A DNA stretch of 64,000 nt from Protonemura montana (taxonomy: Eukaryota > Arthropoda > Insecta > Plecoptera > Nemouridae). The notes under the pieces were generated by a model. The model saw only the letters and a list, made by a program, of their open reading frames with translations. It had not been told where the DNA came from and did no database searches. Positions 1 through 8,888 of the stretch are shown here, one piece after another. Where the stretch lies: NCBI GenBank assembly GCA_947568835.1, contig OX387602.1, forward strand, positions 26,091,021 through 26,155,020. The letters run 5' to 3'. Both the position numbers and the translations under genes were made by a program. The stretch's first letter is position 1. Each line of letters starts with the position of its first letter.

Positions 1-113
1 GAGTAGAAACCTGCGTGAAAAGGAAGGCCGCGGATTAGTCGACACATTCTATTAGTTTCCGCTAGACGGTCGCTAGCGACAACTTTTCGAGGTCAATTCC
101 AAGTATGTGCCAC

Positions 114-816
114 TTATTATTATTTGTGGTGTTTAACGACGCACTGTTTTGACAACTGGCCATGCGGCACTGGTCTAATGGCGTCGGTGAATGAGTGGAT
201 GATGATGATGAACCTAACCTAGTCTAGAAGGGAGAAGGGTAAACCCGGTGCCGGCACGTAGCCTACTTCTGTCGAAGACCAAGGGGACCACCGGCTTAAC
301 GTCCCTTCCGAAGGACGGTACAACGCGAACAACAGGATTCCTCCACAAATCCATGCTGTCGAGAGGTTGATAAGCAAGGCGAGTGAAGTCGCTGTACTAA
401 CTTTCATCCCTCCAACCTCTCTCCCGAACAGAACTGGTCATGTGTATGATGGTCACCCATCCGATACCTGACCTAGCGCAGTGTTGCTTAACTTTCATCC
501 CTCTAACCTCTCTCCCAAACAGAACTGGTCATGTGTATGATGGTCACCCATGCAATACCTGACCCAGCGCAGTGTTGCTTAACTTTCATCCCTCCAACCT
601 CTCTCCCGAACAGAACTGGTAATGTGTATGATGGTCACCCATCCAATACCTGACCCAGCGCAGTGTTGCTTAACTTTCATCTCTCCAACCTCTCTCCCGA
701 ACAAAACTGGTCATGTGTATGATGGTCACCCATTCAATACCTGACTCAGCGCAGTGTTGCTTAACTTCGGTGATCTAACAAGAACCGGTGTTTCCAACAC
801 GCCAAACCGTTCGGTC
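114..816 (-). mobile_element. 5S rRNA-derived SINE (SINE3-like), copy 1, with four promoter units
   Basis: Read on the minus strand, the element starts at 816 with a head resembling the 5' part of 5S rRNA. It contains the 5S-like strings ATCACCGAAGTTAAGCA and ATGGGTGACC, which correspond to the box A/intermediate/box C control region. A body of about 275 bp follows (126-400), with a short hairpin GTCCTTCGGAAGGGAC-like segment, then a TTATTATTATT-type tail (AATAATAA on the element strand). The insertion is bracketed by a perfect 15-bp target-site duplication, CCAAGTATGTGCCAC, at 99-113 and 817-831. The head is multiplied: the 91-bp box A to box C segment occurs four times. Related copies lie at 17.1-17.5 kb and 49.6-50.0 kb. 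The small ORF across the body (219-407) recurs in all copies and is a shadow of the repeat. Confidence 0.85.
401..764 (-). repeat. Four tandem 91-bp units from the 5S-derived SINE head
   Basis: On the plus strand the units begin with CTTTCATC at 401, 492, 583 and 674, an exact 91-bp period, with only scattered substitutions. Each unit carries the complement of the 5S-like internal promoter (GGTCACCCATCC and GCAGTGTTGCTTAAC). The array lies inside the SINE, between its unique 5' head (765-816) and its body, so the internal control region is present four times in one element. Confidence 0.9.
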
Positions 817-831
817 CCAAGTATGTGCCAC

Positions 832-1170
832 GTAAGTTCGACGCTGGGGGTCGATTCCACGAATGGGAACAAATTCTCAGGAGGGTAGTTATGCTTTGGT
901 TTGGTGCAGGGAGCTTGACATCCATGCAGTGCTAAAGTAAGATGGTAAAAAGCGTACCTCTAGTTTTGTGGTCCGGCACATTCCATCGTAAGTCTCTTGT
1001 CTGAGGGAAGTCGTATCGCTTTGGTTCCTCGAAGTCTTCACGGTCACTTTCCTTGATCGCGACCAAAAACTGCAGACTGTAGATAAAACAAAAAATACGT
1101 TAGTCACGAGTACCAGCAGTTTGCAACGCCACTGGGACGGGCAGATGCGAAATTTAAACAAGAAAATAAC
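832..1170. other. Unassigned sequence between two retroposons
   Basis: This stretch separates the 5S SINE from the tRNA-like composite. I see no splice-bounded exon or recognisable protein similarity. The 90-codon minus ORF (889-1161) has no family features. Confidence 0.5.
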
Positions 1171-1187
1171 AATGGACAGACTCGTTT

Positions 1188-1645
1188 TTTTAATTATTCT
1201 ACTACTACTATTATTCTACTATAACCGTCTCAAAAATTGATGCCCAAACGCGGACTCGAACCCCGACCTCCACCTGTCGTGGGTGTTGCTTTAACCAATT
1301 GAGCTACTTGAACCCCGATCTCCACCTGTCGTGGATGTTGCTCTAACCAATTGAGCTACTTGAACCCCGATCTCCACCTGTCGTGGATGTTGCTCTAACC
1401 AATTGAGCTACTTGGACCCCGATCTCCACCTGTCGCGGGTGTTGCTCTGAACCATGGAGTTATTTGGGCACTGTCTTTTTGAGACGATTTTAGTGTAATG
1501 GCTCAATAATTCAGAGCAACACCCAGGTGGAGATCGGGGTTCGAGTCCGCGTTTGGGCATCAATTTTTGAGACGGTTATAGTGTTGTTAATAATAAAATA
1601 CCCCGCTCCTTGCAAGCGTTTGCAATTTAAATCAGATTTCATCCT
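1188..1645 (-). mobile_element. Composite tRNA-like retroposon with inverted modules
   Basis: Two tRNA-like modules face each other. On the minus strand (about 1205-1502) there are four tRNA-like units, each with a TAGCTCAATTGG-type A box; the terminal unit has GGTTCGAGTCC as B box. On the plus strand (about 1495-1645) a single module ends in GGGTTCGAGTCCGCG, TTGGGCATCAATTTTTGAGA and an AATAATAAAATA segment. The whole block is flanked by a 17-bp direct repeat, AATGGACAGACTCGTTT at 1171-1187 and AATGGACAGACTTGTTT at 1646-1662 (one mismatch). This suggests it inserted as one unit. Ends CACTATAACCGTCTC and CACTAAAATCGTCTC are near-inverted copies of each other, so a MITE origin cannot be excluded. 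Confidence 0.65.
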
Positions 1646-1662
1646 AATGGACAGACTTGTTT

Positions 1663-1936
1663 GGTGCAAGGAAAGTTAGAAGAATCGATTCTTGCAGGGG
1701 ATTTATTGTGGAAAATGCTGATAGAATCGTGGCTTACCATTGGTTAGTCGAGCAGTGTGTCAATCTTCCTTCTTCACCAGAGTCTCGGGAGACGAAGAGT
1801 TACGGGCGCTGATTGTGGAGCCTCGAGGTCAGCTGGGAATCGAAGGACAAAAATAAAACAAACGTTAGGCGGACAAATCTCACCGTGCAGAGTTGCATCG
1901 AGTTTCAAAATTTTCCCGAAGCTTTTCAAAACTCCT
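1663..1936. other. Unassigned spacer between tRNA-like elements
   Basis: No gene or recognisable domain is seen. It separates the composite element from the next tRNA-like element. Confidence 0.45.
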
Positions 1937-2410
1937 AGGAGAACTGTCATTCTCATCAAATACACTAGAATCGTCTCAAAAAGCCAGTGTCCAAGTAGCT
2001 CAATGGTTCAGAGCACCACCCGTGACAGGTGTAGATCGGGGTTCGAGTAGCTCAATTGGTTAGAGCAACACCCGTGACAGGTGGAGATCGGGGTTCGAGT
2101 AGCTCAATTGGTCAGAGCAACACCCGCGACAGGTGGAGATCGGGGTCCAAGTAGCTCAATGGTTTAGAGCAACACCCGCGACAGGTGGAGATCGGGGTCC
2201 AAGTAGCTCAATTGGTTAGAGCAACACCCGCGACAGGTGGAGATCGGGGTCCAAGTAGCTCAATTGGTTAGAGCAACACCCGCGATAGGTGGAGATCGGG
2301 GTTCGAGTCCGCGTTTGGGCATCAATTTTTAAGACGGTTATAGTGTTGCTAATAATAAAATACCCCGCGCATTGCAAGCGTTTGCAATTTAAATCAGATT
2401 TCATCCCAAT
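1937..2410 (+). mobile_element. tRNA-like SINE with six 52-bp head units
   Basis: The 5' flank (AGAACTGTCATTCTCATCAA) is shared with the element at 5.9 kb. The A-box string TAGCTC recurs at 1996, 2048, 2100, 2152, 2204 and 2256, an exact 52-bp spacing. The last unit continues into GGTTCGAGTCCGCG, TTTGGGCATCAATTTTTAAG and an AATAATAAAATA-containing 3' part that is shared with the 1.5-1.65 kb copy. The acceptor-like strands TGCCCAA and TTGGGCA could pair around one unit. The anticodon-arm region does not form a normal loop (no U33), so this is a pseudo-tRNA retroposon, not a tRNA gene. Confidence 0.7.
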
Positions 2411-2480
2411 CAGAACGGTTATTATGGAAATCTAGCCAACATTGTTAAATAATTTGGAATATTTATTTGTTTGCTCACCT

Positions 2481-2630
2481 TTGTTGCCACGGCGACTGGC
2501 CAGGTACTGGGAGTCGAACCAGAACCCTCTTCTAAACTGCGTTCCATCTTTGTTGCCACGGCGACTGGCCAGGTACTGGGAGTCGAACCAGAACCCTCTT
2601 CTAAACTGCGTTCCATCTTTGTTGCCGAGA
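2481..2630 (-). repeat. 69-bp tandem duplication with a tRNA-type B box
   Basis: The string TTGTTGCCACGG starts at 2481 and 2550, and TTGTTGCC again at 2619, giving two complete 69-bp units and the start of a third. On the minus strand each unit contains GGTTCGACTCC, a match to the Pol III B-box consensus. The surrounding sequence to about 2700 has no other clear SINE part. Confidence 0.7.
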
Positions 2631-2954
2631 TGATGATCAAGTTGGTAGCCATGGAGTTGATGCAACAATTGGCCAGTCGAGTTGGTAGCATTGTTCACGT
2701 TGCAACTTGAAGACGCCGCTGTCAGACTGCGGACTTTACGTTCGCAACAATGAAATCAAAATAAAAACTGTGTTATTGCCTGGCATTTGATTATTAGACG
2801 CTGAAAGATGAAGGTGTCCGTCATTAGGTTCCTGTGACGTGGATTAAAAGAACATAAGTTAGTGATAGAGAAAAGCAAGTAGAAATAACATCAAACGCAA
2901 TTAGTACAGTCAGGTACAAAATCAAAACATATTCGCAAACAGGTACATTTATAA

Positions 2955-3062
2955 ACATTGACACAAACATTAACACAAACATTAACACAAACATTAACAC
3001 AAACATTAACACAAACATTAACACAAACATTAACAAAAACATTAACAAAAACATTAACATGT
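2955..3062. repeat. 12-bp microsatellite (ACAAACATTAAC)n
   Basis: About nine near-perfect copies of a 12-bp unit occur, drifting to AAAAACATTAAC at the right end. The apparent valine-rich ORFs on the minus strand are translations of this repeat. Confidence 0.9.
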
Positions 3063-3195
3063 AAAGGAACAACAGTCTCCCACATTCACACACTTGACAA
3101 GCACACTAGTTCCTGATTCCAAACTCTCGTTCGCTCCACGTTTCTTCCAGTTCGGATCGTGCCCGCTACAATTCGGACCGCGGTACATTACGCCA

Positions 3196-3335
3196 GCAAT
3201 AAACGCAGAAATAACGCAGTAATAACGCAAAAATAACGCAAAATTAACGCAGAAATAACGCAGAAATAACGCAGAAATAACGCAGAAATAACGCAGAAAA
3301 TAACGCAGAAATAACGCAGAAAATAACGCAAGACT
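3196..3335. repeat. 11-bp minisatellite (AACGCAGAAAT)n
   Basis: Roughly twelve copies of an 11-bp unit occur, with a few length variants such as AACGCAGAAAAT. The ORF over it is a repeat translation. Confidence 0.9.
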
Positions 3336-4450
3336 TATCACGGTACCGAAGCGAGATCGTAATGAGCGCTGAGAAAAAAGGTCATAGGATTAGCGCTTCT
3401 AGTGTGAGTGTGTATGTGTATGTGTGAGCTATCTTCTTCCGATCTCCCTCCGGCTCCTCCTGCTTCTCCCTCCGGCGTGCTCGTAGAGGCGATCGCTGAC
3501 CTGAAAGGCTGAAAAGTAACTTTGGCGAATCTCGTAGTTGGCGATAGGTGCTCGAAGCTGGAAGCTCGAAGGCGCGGACTTAGCTGTAAAACTACCCCAA
3601 GCCGTAATGTTACCCCACCCTACGCTGGCCGGAGCAGACCTTCTGCATACCGGCTAAAGTAGCTACCCACCAACCCATTGTTGACCATCTGATGGTCCTG
3701 TTCCCCTCCATCGTGTCTGAGTGATTAGGCAAGAGGATCGCTTGACGTCAATCATCCCCCCTTGCCTCCAGGACACGTTCGAGCACGACCCTCCCTAGTA
3801 CGAAACCCTCCCGAGAAAACCCAAGAGGGAAGGCAAGCCATTGACCCTCGGGACCTAGAGTAGAGAACGGCGTTGATGGATGCTCGAAGACTCGCAGACT
3901 CGTGGACTCGACGGCCTAACCCACCCTGAGGCCAGCAAACCCTCCTCGTCGTAGAGGGACGGTATACTACTGGGCTATTCCCGACCGCCGCAATGCCTCC
4001 CACGACGCCCTACTCCTAACAAAAACCCTCCCATTTATAACTGTTGGGCCCCGGGATCCCCGATATCCTCCACCTGCCCTAACCCCACCAGCAGGCCTCC
4101 TGCCGAGCTAAGTTTCCTACTCCCACCCGTAGGCCAGTTACCCCACTCGTCGCGATGGAACAGGGGATCTACTTGGGCTTTCCCTTACTTATCCCCTGCA
4201 TACGACCCACCATTAAGAAAACACGACGCCCTAACCTAGCGCTCCCACCCTTTAGCTGAGTCCCCATGCCATGCCCCCATGCCATGCAATCATGCGGTGC
4301 CCACATACCATGCAGAAGATGAAGACTCGTCGGCTCGTGGACCCGTTGGCTCGTGGATGACTGCTACCTGTAGATACCTGTTGCCTAACTGGTTGTGTGT
4401 GTGTATGTGTTTGTTTGTGTGAGGCCTTGTAGCGCTAACCCTAGACCACT
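3336..4450. other. C-rich unassigned block
   Basis: Strongly strand-asymmetric sequence occupies this stretch, rich in C and poor in G on the plus strand from about 3.6 to 4.3 kb. It contains short motif echoes such as CCATGCCATGC and CTCGTGGACTCG. There is no convincing ORF. The composition would fit an untranslated or terminal part of a retroelement, but I see no diagnostic domain, so this is only a guess. Confidence 0.35.
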
Positions 4451-4540
4451 TAGCTGACGTTGAACGCAAACGACCCGGCTGACCGAGATAACGGATTACG
4501 CGCCCGTGTCCCGATTCCGATAGCGACGAGAAACGCGGGC

Positions 4541-4598
4541 GAGTCTCGGCGTCGGAGTCTCGGCGTCGAAGTCTCGGCGTCGAAGTCTCGGCGTCGAA
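4541..4598. repeat. 14-bp minisatellite (GAGTCTCGGCGTCG)n
   Basis: Four tandem copies of a 14-bp unit occur, the last two with AA for GA at the start. The repeat encodes spurious ORFs on both strands. Confidence 0.85.
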
Positions 4599-4764
4599 GT
4601 AGACTCAATCTCGGCGGGGCCTGCAACGAACAGAGATGCACTCGAATCAATAACCAGCTTCAGTTTTAATTTGATTGTGGAATTCAAAATTGATGCAATT
4701 GCTCGCAATTGGTCCCCGGGGTAGTTTATTGTTAGGAACATAATTAACCCAACATAAATTAGTG

Positions 4765-5190
4765 GCTGGTCGAAGTCTCGAACCCAGTCCGTCTAGTCTT
4801 GGTGTTGCTCAAACATCCAACTGAGCTAATAGGACAAGAGCTTTTCAAGAGGATTTTAATGCGTCGAATACGAATGACGGGTGAATGACCAAGAGACCGT
4901 GCATGGTCACAGTCACTCTGATTCTATCCACATCCATTCAAGCTCGGTGACTCAATGCTTGCAATGGGCAAAGTATTTTTTTATTAAGAACACTAATAAC
5001 CTCTAAAAAATGGATGATCCAACGGGGACTGGAATCTCGATCTCCACCTGTCACGGGTGTTCCTCTAACTAATTGAGCTACTTGGACAGAAGACTTACTT
5101 TGGAGAGGATTTTAGTGAATTTGATGAGAACGACGAATCTCCAAGGAGTAAAACCAAGATCACCAATTTCTGAGAGGTTTTTTGTGTTTC
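4765..5190 (-). mobile_element. Two degraded minus-strand tRNA-like copies
   Basis: The first (about 4765-4895) has, on the minus strand, a diverged A box (TAGCTCAGTTGG-like) and B-box remnant GGGTTCGAGAC. The second (about 4985-5170) is a one-unit copy with AGCTCAATTAGTTAGAG, ACAGGTGGAGATCGAGAT and the shared 5' flank GTTCTCATCAAATTCACTAA. It retains the element's right end near 4985. No TSD was found by eye. Confidence 0.5.
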
Positions 5191-5904
5191 TAATAATAAA
5201 ACATATGTCATCGTTAAATTTTGTTCGGCAATATGAAAGGAGAAAACACAATTTAAATTTTGTTAAATTCGGTAGTCGATTGGGGCACCCCCAGGAATTG
5301 AAATGAGCCTAAATGAGGACAAAAAAGCACGCTGTGTCTCAGACTACTTCAACGATACAAACAGGGGAGGAGACTGGCAAAGTACTGGAGAGCAAGGCAA
5401 CAGGTGATGAAGGATGATGGAATCTCCATTCGTGGAACGAGAGTTCTCAATTGAAAAAACCCTTTCCAAAATTAGGATCCAAGTCTTGGCTACAAGTGGT
5501 GCTATGTTTCCTTACGATGGTGAAAGATACAAGGTCGTGTGTTCAATTGAAATAAGAAATCAAATCTGTTGGAACCCGGGGTGATACTTCGGAAGTTTGG
5601 TAGGACGTGACGAATTGTTGTTCTTTAAAACAAAGCATCCGAACAAATGGAACGTTTGCACTCTCAAAAACAAGTAACTCGAGGAAAGACTTCACGGCAA
5701 GGGAGGGTCTTTATGAAGCAAAAAAACGCTTTTTTATTATTATGAACACTATAACAGTCTCAAAATTGATGCAAGTTAAATAATATTTTAACTAAATAAA
5801 ACGCGTCCAACGTCAAATTGGAGTTATTTGAGTTTGACAGGTTGTGACATGATATAGCGTCACTAAAATCAGAGTGACTGTGAGTATTCACAGCCTCTTG
5901 GTTC
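5191..5904. other. Unassigned, with a tRNA-like element fragment
   Basis: No gene is seen. At about 5750-5775 there is a minus-strand end fragment of the tRNA-like family (CACTATAACAGTCTCAAAAT). The rest is unremarkable. Confidence 0.4.
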
Positions 5905-6432
5905 TACTCCATGGAGAACTGTCATTCTCATCAAAAACATTGAAATCCTCTCAAAAAGCCAGTGCCCAAGTAGCTCAATTGGTTAGAGCAACACCCGCGA
6001 CAGGTGGAGATCAGGGTCCAAGTAGCTCAATTGGTTAGAGCAACACCCGCGACAGGTGGAGATCGGAGTCCAAGTAGCTCAATTGGTTAGAGCAACACCC
6101 GCGACAGGTGGAGATCGGGGTTCAAGTAGCTCAATTGGTTAGAGCAACACCCGCGACAGGTGGAGATCGGGGTCCAAGTAGCTCAATTGGTTAGAGCAAC
6201 ACCCGCGACAGGTGAAGATCGGGGTTCAAGTAGCTCAATTTGTTAGAGCAACACCCGCGACAGGTAGAGATCGGGGTCCAAGTAGCTCAATTGGTTAGAG
6301 CAACACAAGTGACAGGTGGAGATCGGGGTTCAAGTAGCTCAATTGGTTAGAGCAACACCCGCGACAGGTGGAGATCGGAGTCCAAGTAGCTCAATTGGTT
6401 AGAGCAGCACCCGCGACAGGTGGAGATCGGAT
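5905..6432 (+). mobile_element. tRNA-like element with nine 52-bp head units, no 3' end
   Basis: After the shared 5' flank (GGAGAACTGTCATTCTCATC) the A-box string TAGCTC begins at 5971, 6023, 6075, 6127, 6179, 6231, 6283, 6335 and 6387: nine units, all spaced exactly 52 bp. Units differ by a few substitutions. Some carry GGGTTCAAGTAGCTC and others GGGTCCAAGTAGCTC at the junction. The array stops at GGAGATCGG (6429) without the final GGTTCGAGTCC and tail of the 2.3-kb copy, so the element is 3' truncated or interrupted. Confidence 0.75.
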
Positions 6433-6587
6433 TGACTAAATGATTGTCCAAAGGTCTAATCTTCTAAAGAAAGAAACGCAGGTAACCAGAAATTAAATAA
6501 ACTAGCCAACACGCGAGGAATATACAACCAATATTTGTAGCAGGTTTTGCGAAATGAAGAGGAATGACAAAGCATTGAAAGACTCAC

Positions 6588-7093
6588 CCAAACAATGAAG
6601 CGACGACTCCATCTTGTCTTTCATGGGCGGGAAATGTTCGTCCATGTTGCTGCTCTTGGGTTGAAGGCGTCCCATGTCTGAAAAACACACGCCATTATTA
6701 GACAATCAAACACATTCTAACCACGACTCCTCGTTGCCTGCAACAAGTGCAGTTGTACGCCATTCGTTCAGCAAAGCTACAACAGCGTTTTGAAGTTAAT
6801 TGCAAAAATAATGTCAAAATGAAGTGGATATTGAAATAAACGATAGCAGTAAATCTAATAATGATTGTAATAGCGCCTCGGATATTGAGTACCCGTATTT
6901 CTCTGCTATTATAATTTCAAGCCAAATAGATTATTTATAATAAAAAAGGCTGGGTTAAATGACCTCGGGTAAATTCTAATTTATACTAATAACATAAATG
7001 TGGCGACCGAGAGTCGAGCTGCGACGGTTGAATTATTTAGTTGAATTGTAAAAAACGTAAAATGTCAACTTACCGAAATAATTTGAGAGACAT
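6588..7093 (-). CDS. Possible 5' exons of an unrecognised minus-strand gene
   Basis: Two minus-strand segments have good splice signals. The upstream one ends at 7074 before GTAAGT and contains an ATG at 7093-7091. The second runs 6677-6588, between a TGTGTTTTTCAG acceptor and a GTGAGT donor. Joining them from 7093 gives an open 110-nt frame (begins MSLKLFRHGTPSTQ). Alternatively the second exon has its own ATG (MGRLQPKSSNMDEHF), with the first exon as leader. No later exon could be linked below 6588, where the tRNA-like array begins. I recognise neither peptide. The splice signals are the main support. Confidence 0.3.
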
Positions 7094-8310
7094 TTTGAGC
7101 CAACAGCAAGCAAGTTGATCTTCCACAGAGTTCTCTTGGCCAAGAGACGAGAAGACAGCACAACGTTCTCGTCGGAGAGTTCAGAAGCGAATGACCAAAC
7201 TCCGCTAAAAACACCCAGTAAACGGTTGGAGCGTTATGGCGGGAAGTGAACTACCTGCTAATTGAACGACGCCACCTGGCTGCATGCAGTGGTACCTAGC
7301 CGAACTGCTCGGAAAATATGAACACATTCAAGAGAAAACATATTCCTCGGCGCAATTTTCCTTGCACGCACGAAACAAATTTATAAACCGTACAATTTCA
7401 CATAAAAAAATATAGCTTGTAGTGTGTACCCTAGCTACTTACCCAGTTGCATGCATAGATGGATAGCTCGCTAGGCACATAAATGATGGCGTTATAATAG
7501 CAGTGTTTTATGCGGTTCATCTTTATAATTACAAGAGCATAGCGCTAGATTTTATTAGAATCGTAGTGTGCAATGTCATTGTCAACGGTCTTTAAAATTA
7601 TTATTTAAGAAAAAAATATGAAAATTAGGAATTCCTTTTTCTCAAAATACATTTGGTAGCTCTGAAAAAGGCTCGAAGCCTAAGATAAGTGAATATTTGT
7701 TGAGTTTTCTTGCTCACATTCCTATTCTAGTGGATTTATTTGATCGTGTAGCATTTTGTTAGTTTGCATAAAACTTTGATATCGACGGCCTACAGAATTG
7801 GTAGATATATACATGGACAATAGGTCTACCTAAACGAGGCAGTTATTTTCTATAAATAGCTGAACAACGGTCATTGCGTACCCCATCTATTACCTAATCA
7901 CATACCTGTCCTTTGTGTGGTAAAAATTCGCTGAGAAAAATGTGACCCTCTCCGCAGAGAGGTATGCCAATATGTCAAAAGTGATTGAAAGCGGTCAAAG
8001 TTATTTAAAGCTTAATTCGTGATTAGATCGTGAATCAGCAGTGTACAGGATTTTAGCTCGTCGAAAGATAAAACCAAGAAAGCCAAACAAAATGTGAAAA
8101 CTGTGTAATTTCATGTAAGAAGGGTTGTCGGTATGTAAGTACATCGGTAAGTGGCCTGGCTCTTCCGCGAAATTCACTTGGAAATCGACACCCCAAATAG
8201 AGATTGCGAAAATTGATTGGAAACAACTAGAAATGGTTGTAAAATTAACATTATTTGTAAGCTTTATCACTTTTACATAGCTCACTTTTACCAAAATTTG
8301 ATTTTTAATT
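7094..8310. other. AT-rich intergenic sequence
   Basis: No exon-like ORF, RNA gene or clear repeat is seen. It would include the upstream region of the putative minus-strand gene. Confidence 0.5.
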
Positions 8311-8888
8311 ATGAAGGGAGTAGCCCCCCTTAATTTTGTCGCAAATAAATGAAAACCAAATTTTTTTATTGTCAGCCTGTCTCGTTCAGTACATCACGTA
8401 TTTTTGAAGACTAGCGCTTATGAGTTTTGTAGGCTTGTTCTCATTTTTGTCCAGGGCTGGGCCAAAAATTGAGACCTTCACGGATCGAAAGCTTATCACG
8501 TACTCTATCATCTGTGGAAATTTTAAGGGAGAAGCCCCCCTTCATTTTCTCGCAAATAATTGATAACACAAATTTTGTAAAAGTTAGCCTTTTTTTGTCC
8601 AAGGCTGGGCCAAAAATTTAGACCTTCACGGATCGAAAGCCCATCACGTACTCTATCATCTGTGGAAATTTCAATGGAGTAGCCCCCCTTCATTTTCTCG
8701 CAAATAAATGAAAACCAAATTTTTTTTATTGTTAGTCTGTTTCGTTCAGTACATCACGTATTTTTGAAGGCTCGCGCTTATGAGTTTTGTAGGATTGTTC
8801 TCATTTCTGTCCAGGGCTGGGCCAAAAATTTAGACCATCACAGATCGAAAGTCCATCACGTACTCTTTCATCTGTGAAAATTTCAATG
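8311..8888. repeat. Three-copy long tandem repeat, ~210-bp unit
   Basis: The string AGCCCCCCTT recurs at 8322, 8533 and 8681. Unit one is 211 bp. Unit two is 148 bp because the segment around TTCGTTCAGTACATCACG is deleted. Unit three is about full length and ends near 8888. All share CTCGCAAATAA and GGGCTGGGCCAAAAATT. No ORF, TIR or Pol III boxes are evident, so it is an unclassified local tandem repeat. Confidence 0.8.

Noticed and set aside
401..764. 5S rRNA gene cluster
   Set aside because: Only the internal promoter part of 5S is present, with SINE body and tail and a target-site duplication.
2824..3341. Minus ORFs with MFVLMFVLMF-type and CVISALFLRY-type repeats
   Set aside because: They translate the 12-bp and 11-bp satellites.
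5962..6432. Cluster of tRNA genes
   Set aside because: Units lack a proper anticodon loop (no U33) and acceptor stems, sit in exact 52-bp register, and share SINE flanks, so they are retroposon heads.
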